64,000 bases of DNA from Rhizobium lentis. GTDB lineage: Bacteria; Pseudomonadota; Alphaproteobacteria; Rhizobiales; Rhizobiaceae. A model generated the notes under the pieces. The model searched no databases. It had not been told where the DNA came from and was given only the letters and a program-made list of their open reading frames with translations. A program made the translations under genes and the position numbers. The stretch's first letter is position 1; each line of letters begins with the position of its first letter. Positions 35,866-44,552 of this stretch are shown in pieces. The stretch lies in assembly GCF_014200175.1 (NCBI RefSeq), contig NZ_JACHBD010000005.1:372001-436000 (forward strand), read 5' to 3'.

Positions 35866-36732
35866 TCAATTCTCCGCGTCGTGGCTTGTCATGACGGTGT
35901 AGAACACCCACGAAAGCAGCAGGATGATGAGGAAATAGATCAGCGACATGGCAGCGGCCGGACCGAGGTCAAACTGTCCGAGCGCGGTTTTGACCAGATC
36001 GATCGACAGGAAAGTGGTCGAGTTGCCCGGACCGCCGCCCGTAACGACAAACGGCTCGGTATAGATCATGAAGCTATCCATGAAACGCAGCAGCACGGCG
36101 ATCAGAAGAACGCGCTTCATCTTTGGCAGCTGGATATACCGGAATACGGCCCAACGAGACGCACCGTCGATCTTGGCTGCCTGATAGAAGGCATCTGGAA
36201 TGGAAACGAGGCCGGCATAGCAGAGCAAAACGACCAAGCTCGTCCAATGCCAGACATCCATGATGATGATCGTCACCCAGGCATCGAGCGGATCCTGCAC
36301 ATAGTTGTAATCGATGCCGATGGCATTGATGTAATAGCCGAACAAACCGATGTCGTTGCGGCCGAACACCTGCCAGATCGTGCCGACAACGTTCCACGGG
36401 ATCAGCAGTGGCAGTGCCATCAGAACCAGGCACACGGGCACGCCGATGCCCGATTTCGGCATGTTGAGCGCAATGAAGATACCGAGCGGGATCTCAAGAG
36501 CGAGAATGATCAGCGAAAAAATCAGGTTTCGCTGCAGGGCGGCCCAGAAACGGTCGGAATGCAGGACTTGGGTAAACCAGTCCGTTCCGTTCCAGAAGAA
36601 CTGGTTGTTTCCGAAAGTGTCCTGAACGGAATAGTTCACAACCGTCATCAAGGGGATGACGGCCGAGAACGCCACCAGCACGAGGACCGGCAGGACCAGA
36701 AACCACGCTTTGTTGTTCCAGGTTTTTTCCAT
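35866..36732 (-). CDS. glpP: Glycerol ABC transporter permease GlpP
   Basis: 288 aa MalF-type permease with six membrane segments, the first at about residues 7-30 (AWFLVLPVLVLVAFSAVIPL). The EAA loop is IPDAFYQAAKIDGASRWAVFRY. The ATG at 36732 follows GGAGGCTTGATC; an in-frame codon at 36759 would overlap glpT and has no ribosome site. It pairs with GlpQ. Confidence 0.9.
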   Translation of the reverse strand: MEKTWNNKAWFLVLPVLVLVAFSAVIPLMTVVNYSVQDTFGNNQFFWNGTDWFTQVLHSDRFWAALQRNLIFSLIILALEIPLGIFIALNMPKSGIGVPVCLVLMALPLLIPWNVVGTIWQVFGRNDIGLFGYYINAIGIDYNYVQDPLDAWVTIIIMDVWHWTSLVVLLCYAGLVSIPDAFYQAAKIDGASRWAVFRYIQLPKMKRVLLIAVLLRFMDSFMIYTEPFVVTGGGPGNSTTFLSIDLVKTALGQFDLGPAAAMSLIYFLIILLLSWVFYTVMTSHDAEN

Positions 36733-36734
36733 GA

Positions 36735-37805
36735 TCAAGCCTCCGGTCCAGCGCGCCAAGAGTCGGCATAGATACTGATACCCGACGGCTCGAAGGTCAC
36801 CCGGGGATCAGCCGGAATTTCTTCGTCCTCAGGAACGACGATCGCGATCGGCTGGCCGGCAAACTGCGCGCGGACGATCTTCTGCCGGCCGATGTCTTCC
36901 ACCTTGCTGACGGTCACCGGCATGCCTTCGCGGCCGACCCGAACAAACTCGGGCCGGATTCCAAGCTCTACCTTGGCCGCTGCCGACGTTTTCGGCGCAT
37001 AGTCGAGCGTCAGTGCATGCTCGCCGACCCGAACCGTGCGGCCTTCCACCTTAGCCGGCATGAAGTTCATACCCGGAGACCCGATGAAGTAGCCGACGAA
37101 GGTATGGCTCGGACGCTCGAAGAGTTCGGCCGGCGTGCCGATCTGCACAATCTGGCCATCGTACATCACCACGACCTTGTCGGCGAAGGTCAGCGCCTCC
37201 GTCTGGTCATGCGTGACATAGACCATGGTAAAACCGAACTGCTTATGCAGCCGCTTCAGCTGCGATCGCAGCACCCATTTCATATGCGGATCGATAACAG
37301 TGAGCGGCTCGTCGAAGAGAATCGCGTTCACATCCGAGCGCACGAGGCCGCGGCCGAGCGAAATCTTCTGCTTTTGGTCCGCCGTCAAACCGCGGGCACG
37401 TCGCTTGGCCCAGCCTCCAAGGTCGATCATCTCCAATATTTCGCGGACACGACGATCAACATCCGGCTCCGCCACTCCGCGGTTGCGCAAGGGAAAAGCC
37501 AGATTGTCATAGACGGTCATCGTGTCGTAGATGACCGGAAACTGGAATACCTGCGCAATATTTCGCTGCTGCGTCGGCAGGTTCGTAACATCGTGTCCAT
37601 CGAAGAGAATTCGCCCTTCGGACGGCTGGATAAGGCCGGAAATGATATTGAGCAGCGAGGTCTTTCCGCAGCCTGAAGGTCCGAGCAGCGCATAGGCGCC
37701 GCCATCGTTCCACTCGTGGTGCACTTCCTTGAGGGCGTAGTCCTTCTCGGTCTTCGGGTTCGGCCCATAGGCATGTCGAATATGATCGAGGGTGATACGT
37801 GCCAT
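36735..37805 (-). CDS. glpT: Glycerol ABC transporter ATPase GlpT (degenerate signature motif)
   Basis: 356 aa ATPase of the CUT1/MalK type. Walker A GPSGCGKT (42-49), Walker B ILFDE (162-166) and the switch histidine H199 (VTHDQ) are intact. The ABC signature, normally LSGGQ, is LTADQ (140-144), and the D-loop reads LTVID instead of SNLD (168-172). The partner GlpS has the reverse pattern, a good LSGGQ but no switch histidine. In the expected GlpS-GlpT dimer, GlpT's nucleotide site therefore closes against GlpS's normal signature, giving one competent site. The C-terminal regulatory domain is the usual TOBE-like region. The name glpT follows the rhizobial glycerol operon, not the E. coli antiporter. 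Confidence 0.9.
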   Translation of the reverse strand: MARITLDHIRHAYGPNPKTEKDYALKEVHHEWNDGGAYALLGPSGCGKTSLLNIISGLIQPSEGRILFDGHDVTNLPTQQRNIAQVFQFPVIYDTMTVYDNLAFPLRNRGVAEPDVDRRVREILEMIDLGGWAKRRARGLTADQKQKISLGRGLVRSDVNAILFDEPLTVIDPHMKWVLRSQLKRLHKQFGFTMVYVTHDQTEALTFADKVVVMYDGQIVQIGTPAELFERPSHTFVGYFIGSPGMNFMPAKVEGRTVRVGEHALTLDYAPKTSAAAKVELGIRPEFVRVGREGMPVTVSKVEDIGRQKIVRAQFAGQPIAIVVPEDEEIPADPRVTFEPSGISIYADSWRAGPEA

Positions 37806-37814
37806 GATCTTCTC

Positions 37815-38894
37815 CTAGCCCCTCTGCCCGACGGTAGTGATCGCCCGGCCGTCCGCGCCGAACGCCATCAGGTGGCGCGTGTCGATGAAAACGGAGAGGT
37901 CCGCGTCAGGGTCGATGTTGTGGATGCCGTGCGCAAGCATCACCCAGCGGGTATCGGCAAATTGCAGATGCACGAAACTTTCCGACCCCGTGATCTCCGA
38001 AATTTGTGTCCGTGCCGTCAGCCGCGCCGAATTGGCCGTCTGGGCGGTTGGAGCAAGATGATGCGGGTGAAACGCGATCGTTGCCGGCCCGTCCGGCACG
38101 TTCTGAAGATGCGCCGGCACGGCAAAAATCACATCGCCATCGCGCAGGAAATTGCCGTCCGATTTGACCAGATCAATAAAATTCAGCGGCGGATCGGCGA
38201 AAGTTTTCGCCGTCGTCAGATCGAGCGGATTGCGGTAGACCTCGATCGTCGGGCCGAACTGCGTGATCCGGCCCTCGTTGAGCGCTGCGGTATTGCCACC
38301 AAGCAACAAGGCTTCCGAGGGTTCCGTCGTGGCGTAGACGAAGATCGCGCCGGACTGGGCGAAGATCTTCGGCAATTCCTGCCGCAGCTCTTCGCGCAGC
38401 TTGTAATCGAGGTTGGCAAGCGGCTCGTCCATCAGCACCAGGCTGGCATTCTTGACGAGCGCGCGAGCAAGCGCGGTGCGCTGCTGCTGGCCGCCGGAGA
38501 GGTTCAGCGGCGTGCGGTCGAGATAGGGCGTAAGCTTCAGAAGTTCGGCGGCCTTGCGCACGTCTCGGTCGATCGTGGCGGCATCCTTGCCCGAAATGCG
38601 CATCGGCGAGGCGATGTTTTCATAAACGGTCAATGCCGGATAGTTGATGAACTGCTGGTAGACCATGGCGACATTGCGCTTCTGCACCGGCATGCCGGTG
38701 ACGTCGGCGCCGTCGAAATGGACAGAGCCGGCGGTCGGACGGTCGAGCCCGGCCATCAGCCGCATCAGCGACGTCTTGCCCGACAGCGTCGGCCCGAGCA
38801 GGACGTTCAGCGTGCCGCGCTCGAGGACCAGATCGGTCGGATAGATGTGATAGTCCGCGCCCACCATTTTGGCGGCGTTTCGCAATTCCAGCAT
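37815..38894 (-). CDS. glpS: Glycerol ABC transporter ATPase GlpS (switch histidine replaced)
   Basis: 359 aa MalK-type ATPase. Walker A GPTLSGKT (34-41), signature LSGGQ (132-136), Walker B LVLMDE (152-157) and D-loop NLD are normal. The H-loop, usually VTHDQ, reads ATTEP with Thr190 at the histidine position. A site built on GlpS's Walker motifs would face GlpT's defective LTADQ signature, so both defects fall in the same composite site. It is the first transporter gene, 41 bp downstream of glpD, and overlaps nothing. The C-terminal domain is TOBE-like. Confidence 0.9.
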   Translation of the reverse strand: MLELRNAAKMVGADYHIYPTDLVLERGTLNVLLGPTLSGKTSLMRLMAGLDRPTAGSVHFDGADVTGMPVQKRNVAMVYQQFINYPALTVYENIASPMRISGKDAATIDRDVRKAAELLKLTPYLDRTPLNLSGGQQQRTALARALVKNASLVLMDEPLANLDYKLREELRQELPKIFAQSGAIFVYATTEPSEALLLGGNTAALNEGRITQFGPTIEVYRNPLDLTTAKTFADPPLNFIDLVKSDGNFLRDGDVIFAVPAHLQNVPDGPATIAFHPHHLAPTAQTANSARLTARTQISEITGSESFVHLQFADTRWVMLAHGIHNIDPDADLSVFIDTRHLMAFGADGRAITTVGQRG

Positions 38895-38935
38895 TCCTGT
38901 TCCCGTGCCTCCACGCAGCGGGGATCACACGCTGC

Positions 38936-40450
38936 CTATCCGGCCATCGCCGGCATGGCAGCCATGTACTCCTCCAGTGACTGAGCCTGCTCCTTCGAAA
39001 GGCGCAGACCATCCTTTGTTCTCCTCCACAGCACGTCTTCGGCGTGCCGGGCCCATTCATGTTCGACCAGATAGGCGACCTCGGCCTCGTAGAGATCGCC
39101 GCCGAACAACCGTCCAAGATCGTTGATGCCACGGGCGTTGCCAAGCAGCGTCTCGGCCCTGGTGCCGTAGCGACGCACCAGCCGGCGCGCGTGCTGATCG
39201 GCGAGGAACGGATAGCGCTGCTTCAGCGCGGCGACCTGCCCCTCATAACCGCGAACCGGGAAATTGCCGCCGGGCAGATGGCTCTTGGCCGTCCACGGAG
39301 CACCCTTGACGCCGATCGCAGCCCCGATCTTCTCCAGCGCGTGCTCGGACAGCCGGCGATAGGTGGTGAGCTTGCCGCCGAATACATTGAGCAGCGGCGC
39401 GGTCTGCCCCTCGCCTTCCAGCTTCAGCACATAGTCGCGCGTCGCCTCCTGCGCCTTCGAGGCGCCGTCGTCGTAAAGCGGGCGGACCGCCGAATAGGTC
39501 CAGACGATATCTTCCGGCCGCACCGGCTCCTTGAAATATTCCGACGCCGCATTGCAGAGATAGACGGTCTCCTCCTCGGAGATCCGGACATCCTTGGGAT
39601 CGGCGGTATAGTCGCGGTCGGTCGTGCCGATCAGGGTGAAATCGCCCTCGTAGGGAATGGCGAAGATGATGCGATTGTCCGGATTTTGAAAGAAATAGGC
39701 GCGCGGATCGTCGAACTTCTTCTTCACGACGATATGGCTGCCCTGGACGAGGCGGACATTGTGGGCTTCGTTCTGACCGAAAGCGGAACGGATGACGTCA
39801 TCGACCCAGGGGCCGGCGGCATTGACCAACATGCGGGCCTGGTGGCTGTCATTGTGGCCGGTGACGGTATCGACAGTCTCGATATGCCACAGGCCGTTCT
39901 CACGCCTTGCCGAGACCACTTTGGTACGCGGCAGGATGGTCGCGCCCTTGTCGGCGGCGTCGCGGGCGTTCAGCACCACCATGCGGGCATCGTCGACCCA
40001 GCCGTCGGAATATTCGAAAGCCCTCGTAAACAGCGCCTTCAGCGGCTTGCCGGCCGGATCCTTGCGCATGTCGAGCACCGACGTCGCCGGCAGCAGCTTG
40101 CGGCCGCCAAGATGGTCGTAGAGGAAGAGCCCGAGCCGGATCAGCCAGGCTGGACGAATGCCGCCCTTATGATAAGGCAATACGAAACGCAGCGGCCAGA
40201 TGATATGCGGCGCCATCGCCCAGAGGATCTCGCGCTCCATCAGCGATTCACGCACCAGCCGGAATTCATAATGCTCGAGATAACGCAGGCCGCCATGAAT
40301 CAGCTTGGTGGCGCCGGACGACGTGCCGGAGGCGAAATCGTTCATCTCCGCCAGCGCGACGGAATAGCCGCGCCCGACGGCATCACGCGCGATGCCGCAG
40401 CCGTTGATGCCGCCGCCAATGACGAAAATGTCGTATATCTCCCGGCCCAA
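38936..40450 (-). CDS. glpD: sn-Glycerol-3-phosphate dehydrogenase (FAD-dependent, aerobic)
   Basis: About 504 aa, membrane-associated flavoenzyme that oxidises glycerol 3-phosphate to dihydroxyacetone phosphate and feeds the quinone pool. It has the FAD-binding FVIGGGINGCGIARDA at the N-terminus and the conserved GTSSGATKLIHGGLRYLEHYE block. No ATG lies near the expected start. A TTG at 40450 is preceded by GGAGG with five bases between and gives a normal N-terminus; a TTG at 40489 lacks a ribosome site. It is the first gene of the glp operon, 110 bp from the glpR stop, behind phased GlpR-type repeats. Confidence 0.93.
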   Translation of the reverse strand: MGREIYDIFVIGGGINGCGIARDAVGRGYSVALAEMNDFASGTSSGATKLIHGGLRYLEHYEFRLVRESLMEREILWAMAPHIIWPLRFVLPYHKGGIRPAWLIRLGLFLYDHLGGRKLLPATSVLDMRKDPAGKPLKALFTRAFEYSDGWVDDARMVVLNARDAADKGATILPRTKVVSARRENGLWHIETVDTVTGHNDSHQARMLVNAAGPWVDDVIRSAFGQNEAHNVRLVQGSHIVVKKKFDDPRAYFFQNPDNRIIFAIPYEGDFTLIGTTDRDYTADPKDVRISEEETVYLCNAASEYFKEPVRPEDIVWTYSAVRPLYDDGASKAQEATRDYVLKLEGEGQTAPLLNVFGGKLTTYRRLSEHALEKIGAAIGVKGAPWTAKSHLPGGNFPVRGYEGQVAALKQRYPFLADQHARRLVRRYGTRAETLLGNARGINDLGRLFGGDLYEAEVAYLVEHEWARHAEDVLWRRTKDGLRLSKEQAQSLEEYMAAMPAMAG

Positions 40451-40502
40451 TTGCCCCTCCGAGCCTGCTGCTGATTTCGCATCGCACAAAATTTGCGCGA
40501 TT

Positions 40503-40551
40503 GCGAAAGTGACATCAGTTAAAACGAAAGGAATACGAATGTCAAACGAAT
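40503..40551 (-). promoter_or_regulatory. glpD promoter with phased GlpR-type operator repeats
   Basis: On the plus strand (A/T)ACGAA occurs at 40523, 40534 and 40545, exactly 11 bp apart, with a related GCGAAA at 40503. DeoR-family repressors bind such direct repeats (TTCGTT on the other strand). A minus-strand TTGACA (40540-40545) with TTAACT 17 bp later is a possible promoter, and the repeats fill its spacer. A repressor bound there would block RNA polymerase. Confidence 0.6.
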
Positions 40552-40560
40552 GTTGACACG

Positions 40561-41334
40561 TTATCGGGATCTGCTGTTTGTTTCGATCAGCTTCACATTG
40601 TTTTCCAGGCAGAGATTGCGGATCGACGGCACCGGACAGTGGTCGGTGATGAAGGTGTGAACTTGGGAGAGCTGGCCGATCCGGACCGGCGCGGTGCGTT
40701 CGAACTTCGTGGAATCGGCAACGAGAATGACGTGGCGGGCATTGGCGATGATCGCCTGTGCGACCTTCACCTCGCGAAAATCATAATCGAGAAGCGCGCC
40801 GTCGATATCGATCGCCGACGCGCCGATAACGGCATAATCGACCTTGAACTGGCGGATGAAATCGACCGCCGCTTCACCGACGATGCCGCCGTCCGAGCCG
40901 CGCACCACCCCGCCGGCGATCACGACCTCGATTGCCGGAAAGAGGCGCAACCTGTTGGCGACGTTGATATTATTGGTGATCACCATCAGCTCGTGATGAT
41001 TGGCGAGCGCCTCGCCCACCGCCTCGGTCGTCGTGCCGATATTGATGAAGAGCGAGGCCCCGCTCGGGATCAATTCGACGGCCGCCATGCCGATCGCCTG
41101 TTTCTCCGAAGCGGCAATCTGGCGGCGCGCCTCGTATTTAACGTTTTCCGTTCCGCTCGGGAACGTCGCGCCGCCATGGATGCGGGTCAGCACCTGCGCA
41201 TCGCAGAGATCGTTCAGATCCTTGCGGATGGTCTGCGGCGTCACCGAAAATCGTGAGGCGAGCTCTTCGACCAGAACCCGGCCGCTCGATTTTGCGATCG
41301 CCACGATTTCAGTCTGTCGGTCGGTCAAGAACAT
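40561..41334 (-). CDS. glpR: DeoR-family repressor of glycerol genes
   Basis: 257 aa. The N-terminal DeoR helix-turn-helix is VEELASRFSVTPQTIRKDLN (about residues 21-40), and the DeoRC sensor domain has FINIGTTTEAVGEAL and the VADSTKF motif. It should bind glycerol 3-phosphate and control glpD-glpSTPQUV-glpK just downstream. The ATG at 41334 follows AAAGGGGG. An in-frame start at 41388 would extend into the upstream inverted repeat. Confidence 0.9.
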   Translation of the reverse strand: MFLTDRQTEIVAIAKSSGRVLVEELASRFSVTPQTIRKDLNDLCDAQVLTRIHGGATFPSGTENVKYEARRQIAASEKQAIGMAAVELIPSGASLFINIGTTTEAVGEALANHHELMVITNNINVANRLRLFPAIEVVIAGGVVRGSDGGIVGEAAVDFIRQFKVDYAVIGASAIDIDGALLDYDFREVKVAQAIIANARHVILVADSTKFERTAPVRIGQLSQVHTFITDHCPVPSIRNLCLENNVKLIETNSRSR

Positions 41335-41353
41335 CGGCGCCCCCTTTCGATCT

Positions 41354-41374
41354 GCTTTCGTTTTTAAAGAAAGC
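41354..41374. promoter_or_regulatory. Inverted repeat upstream of glpR
   Basis: GCTTTC (41354-41359) and GAAAGC (41369-41374) flank a TTTCGTTT-like core, 20 bp before the glpR ATG. The core resembles the repeats in front of glpD, so autoregulation by GlpR is plausible. Confidence 0.45.
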
Positions 41375-41447
41375 GAACGGCGGCGCAACGCCTATTTGTC
41401 GGCGGCGAGCTTTCGCCGCCGAATTTGGTGCTGGCGTCGCGGCGCCG

Positions 41448-42353
41448 TCACCGTTTCCGCATGATATTGACCACCAACACACCGAGGATCGCCATGGCGC
41501 CGCCAATCGCGCCGAGTGCCGTCGGCGTCTCGCTGAGCCAGACGAAACCGATCAGCGTTGCGACCGGCGGCACGCCGTAGAGGAAATTCGAAGCGCGACC
41601 TGCCGTCAGCCGCTTCAATGCGATTGCCCAGGTGAGATAGCCGATCGCGGTCGGGAAGATAACCAGATAGGCAACGCCCCAGTTGACCTCCGCCGGTGCG
41701 GCGGCCAGCGCGCGGACCGTCGCCGGAACGGCCGGAAACAGCGGCACGGAGCCGATCAGCAGGATCCAGGCGGTGACGGCAAGCGCCGGCAGTCGGCCGA
41801 GCACCGGTTTCTGCAGCACGCTGGCGATCGCCGAGCAGAGCGCTGCGCCGAGGATCAGGACTGCATTCGGATCGAGCTTGAAGCCGTCATCCGAGGCGAC
41901 CGCGATCAACGCCACGCCGCCGAAGGAAACTGCGGTGCCCGCCCAGCCCCAGCGGCCGAAGCGCTCGCCGAGCGCGAAGGTGGCGATGAGGGCGGTGAAG
42001 ACGGGCATGGTATTGATGATGAAGCTTGCCGGTCCCGCCGCAACCGTCTGCTCGCCGGTGTTCAGTAGAACCGCATAGGCGGCGATGAAGAGCACGGCCG
42101 CAACGGAGAGGCGCAAGACGTCACGTTTTTCGGGCATCGGCCGATAGATGGCGAGGTAGATGAGGGCGAGCGCGCCGGCTGCCACATAGCGCGCCGTCGC
42201 CAGCTCGATCGGCGTCAGCGGTCCGAGGCAGATGCGGATCACCACGAAGGAGGAGGCCCAGAAGAGAATAGTGACGACGATCGCCGCAAAGGCAACCAGA
42301 TCGAACCTGCCCTGCTCCTTCGCTGAAACCGGTGCGCTTGCCGCCATGCTCAT
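41448..42353 (-). CDS. EamA/DMT-family transporter
   Basis: 301 aa with ten predicted membrane segments arranged as two EamA repeats. It is probably an exporter of an amino acid or other small metabolite. The second repeat has the typical ALKRLTAGRASNFLYGVPPVATLIGFVWLSE phrase split over helices 8 and 9. The ATG at 42353 is preceded by GGAGGCGAC; in-frame starts at 42365 and 42380 are weaker. It diverges from a LysR regulator that probably controls it. Confidence 0.85.
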   Translation of the reverse strand: MSMAASAPVSAKEQGRFDLVAFAAIVVTILFWASSFVVIRICLGPLTPIELATARYVAAGALALIYLAIYRPMPEKRDVLRLSVAAVLFIAAYAVLLNTGEQTVAAGPASFIINTMPVFTALIATFALGERFGRWGWAGTAVSFGGVALIAVASDDGFKLDPNAVLILGAALCSAIASVLQKPVLGRLPALAVTAWILLIGSVPLFPAVPATVRALAAAPAEVNWGVAYLVIFPTAIGYLTWAIALKRLTAGRASNFLYGVPPVATLIGFVWLSETPTALGAIGGAMAILGVLVVNIMRKR

Positions 42354-42393
42354 TGTCGCCTCCATTGGTGTGTTGACCAAGGATTAAGCTGAC

Positions 42394-42414
42394 GATGCGT
42401 GCTTGAAAAGCATC
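42394..42414. promoter_or_regulatory. LysR-type T-N11-A box between the DMT and LysR genes
   Basis: GATGC (42394-42398), 11 bases, GCATC (42410-42414): an interrupted palindrome containing the T-N11-A core, located in the 84-bp divergent gap where a LysR protein would bind. Confidence 0.5.
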
Positions 42415-42437
42415 TCAATCGATGATCAAATGTGCAC

Positions 42438-43367
42438 ATGGTTCACAGCTCGCCCGTTCTTCCGCCACTTGATACGCTCGAAACCTTTGCCCGCGCCGCC
42501 CGGCTCGGATCGTTTTCCGCCGCCGCGGAGGAAAGCGGCATCACCCATGGCGCCGTGTCCCGCCAGGTGTCGAGGCTCGAACGCTGGATGGGCGTGCGCC
42601 TGTTTTCGCGCGAAGCCCGCGGTGTGCGCCTGACGCCGGAGGGCATGCGGTTTTTCGCGCGCGCCGAGGAAGCGCTTTCTTTGCTCGGCAATAGCGGCGA
42701 GCGCTGGCTGCCCCGGCCGAACAAGGCGGTGGTGCGCCTTTCGGTGACGCCTTCGGTCGCATCATTGTGGCTGTTCCAGCGTCTGGCGAAGCTCGAAGGA
42801 AACGAGTTGCATGTCGAGCTGACGCTCGAGCACCGGTTGGCGGATTTCGGCGAAGGCACGGATCTTGCCATCCGCTGCGGCAAGGGGCCTTGGGCCGGGG
42901 TGCGCGCCCTGCCGCTCTGGCAGGAGAAATCCTTTCCGATCGCCGCCCCGGCGCTGGCCGACCGGCTCGAGCGGCGCTCCGATGCGCCCTCCCTGCTAGC
43001 GTTGCCGATCCTTCACGACTCCAATATCGAAGGCTGGCGCCGCTGGCTCTCTCGCGAAGGTATCGATTATGCGCCGCGCGGCCAGGACCGGCGCTTCGAG
43101 GATTACAATCTGGTGATCGATGCTTGTGCGCAAGGACTCGGCGTCGCGCTCGCCCGCCCTCCCCTATCGGATGGGGCACTCGCCGCCGGCCGGGTCGTGG
43201 CGGTGTCGAACCGTACGCTCGACTATCACGTCGCTTTTCACCTCATTCGACCGGACGATGCACTGCGAAGTCCCGCCGTCGAATTTGCCAGCCGCTTCCT
43301 GCACGAAGCCGGTCATGACGAGGCGACGATCAGCGCCTTTGTCTCACCCGGCAGGGCGAAAGCGTAG
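42438..43367 (+). CDS. LysR-family transcriptional regulator (GcvA-like)
   Basis: 309 aa. The N-terminal winged helix is PPLDTLETFARAARLGSFSA continuing into AAAEESGITHGAVSRQVSRLE, as in the GcvA branch. The periplasmic-binding-like effector domain fills residues 90-300. The ATG at 42438 is used; a GTG two codons upstream is possible. It is divergent from a DMT exporter and probably activates it. Confidence 0.87.
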   Translation: MVHSSPVLPPLDTLETFARAARLGSFSAAAEESGITHGAVSRQVSRLERWMGVRLFSREARGVRLTPEGMRFFARAEEALSLLGNSGERWLPRPNKAVVRLSVTPSVASLWLFQRLAKLEGNELHVELTLEHRLADFGEGTDLAIRCGKGPWAGVRALPLWQEKSFPIAAPALADRLERRSDAPSLLALPILHDSNIEGWRRWLSREGIDYAPRGQDRRFEDYNLVIDACAQGLGVALARPPLSDGALAAGRVVAVSNRTLDYHVAFHLIRPDDALRSPAVEFASRFLHEAGHDEATISAFVSPGRAKA

Positions 43368-43461
43368 ACTCGCCGCCGCATCCTTTACGTTTCGGCGGCT
43401 TGTCACGGCCGTCCCAGATTTCGGATAATCGTCCATTCCGGCGCCCGCAAACAGGCGCGGC

Positions 43462-43498
43462 TTGACGCCCCGGCCGCGTCGCGGCAGGGGCGCGTCAA
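43462..43498. terminator. Terminator between the LysR and DUF992 genes
   Basis: Nested GC-rich hairpin: TTGACGCCCC (43462-43471) pairs with GGGGCGCGTCAA (43487-43498) with a small bulge, and an inner GCCGCG/CGCGGC stem closes the loop. It serves two convergent genes. Confidence 0.5.
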
Positions 43499-43505
43499 CA
43501 ACCGG

Positions 43506-44027
43506 TCAATCCGCCGGAGTGAGTGTCATAGATGCGCTGCCGGCCGCAACGTTCAGGCCGAGTTGGCCGGTCAGGCTTACCGTCTGCAGATGGATTGAAC
43601 CGGAGGTGCCGCCGACCAGGAGGTTGGCGCCGACACCGGCCCCGAGCGTCGCCTCCGCGCTCGCGCCGACATAAAGGCCGGCGAGCGACCCGCGGTGATA
43701 GCCGGCCGTCGGCGCAAACACCGCCCAGATCAGCCGGCTGCGCGTGGTGAAGCCGAGATCGATGCCAAGCTTTCGCATTTCGCCGGTATAGTGATCTAGA
43801 ACCTCATTGCCGACGATCGACTGGAAGACGCAGTCTGCTTCCTTGGAGGAGCCCAGCACATAACCCGTGCCTCCGCCGATATCGCAAGTGAGATAACCGA
43901 TCTTCACGCCATTGCGCAGGTCCGGCTCTTCATATGTTCTGGTGACGGGATCGGCGGCATTGACCGCCCCCGCGCCGACAAACGTCAACGATACCGCGGC
44001 AAACGCCGTCGCAAGAGTTTCATTCAT
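43506..44027 (-). CDS. DUF992-family exported protein
   Basis: 173 aa with a signal peptide (MNETLATAFAAVSLTFVGAG, then AVNAADP, cleavage after VNA). The mature part has the DUF992 pattern VKIGYLTCDIGGGTGYVLGSSKEADCVF, which holds two conserved cysteines, and an ending rich in Gly, Ala and small residues. It is probably periplasmic; function unknown. GAAGGAGAGACTT before the ATG at 44027 decides the start against the in-frame codon at 44153. Confidence 0.84.
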   Translation of the reverse strand: MNETLATAFAAVSLTFVGAGAVNAADPVTRTYEEPDLRNGVKIGYLTCDIGGGTGYVLGSSKEADCVFQSIVGNEVLDHYTGEMRKLGIDLGFTTRSRLIWAVFAPTAGYHRGSLAGLYVGASAEATLGAGVGANLLVGGTSGSIHLQTVSLTGQLGLNVAAGSASMTLTPAD

Positions 44028-44308
44028 AAGTCTCTCCTTCTCAAATCGTGACGGGAACACCCAGCTGGCCGGCACCGGATAACGGAGGGGATCGCAAAAC
44101 AATCCCAGAGCGGTGCCGTTTGGTGTCGCAGTCAAAGCGCATGGGAAGCGCAAGCGACGCGCTTACGGTTCAGCCCCATTAGGACATTTCGAAGGCAGCA
44201 TGCGGGGCCGCATGCGCCATTTCACGATCTTGTCAGGAATGGTTGCACAAAAAACACATTCGCCCAAAGCGAGTTGTCACCGGCGCGTGGGCGACAACCA
44301 AGAAAAGG

Positions 44309-44338
44309 AAAACCCGGCGATGGTTGTCACCGGGTTTT
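44309..44338. terminator. Rho-independent terminator downstream of the DUF1328 gene
   Basis: AAAACCCGG and CCGGGTTTT form a 9-bp stem around a 12-base loop. Read on the minus strand it ends in a T-run 19 bp after the DUF1328 stop. The sequence GTTGTCACCGG occurs both in the loop region and about 50 bp to the left. The rest of the 44028-44356 gap shows no gene. Confidence 0.65.
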
Positions 44339-44356
44339 ATACTTCATTTCTCCTCG

Positions 44357-44521
44357 CTATACTCTGCGCATGAAGCGCATGACGAGCGAGACAACGAACA
44401 ACACCAGGAATATGAAGAACAGAACCTGGGCAATGGAAGCTGAGGCCCCTGCGATGCCGCCAAATCCGAGGACGCCGGCAATCAAGGCCACAACGAGAAA
44501 CACCAGAGCGTAGTAAAGCAT
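44357..44521 (-). CDS. DUF1328-family small membrane protein
   Basis: 54 aa, beginning [20 protein letters not shown] and ending [12 protein letters not shown]. Two hydrophobic helices are separated by GGIAGASA, the standard DUF1328 (YtjA) layout. AAGGAGATTGCG precedes the ATG at 44521. An EcfG-type promoter lies 32 bp upstream, so it belongs to the general-stress set although it lies 28 kb from the stress island. It is thought to be an envelope-stress membrane protein. Confidence 0.86.
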   Translation of the reverse strand: MLYYALVFLVVALIAGVLGFGGIAGASASIAQVLFFIFLVLFVVSLVMRFMRRV

Positions 44522-44552
44522 CGCAATCTCCTTTTACGTTGCTGCTGAAGAT

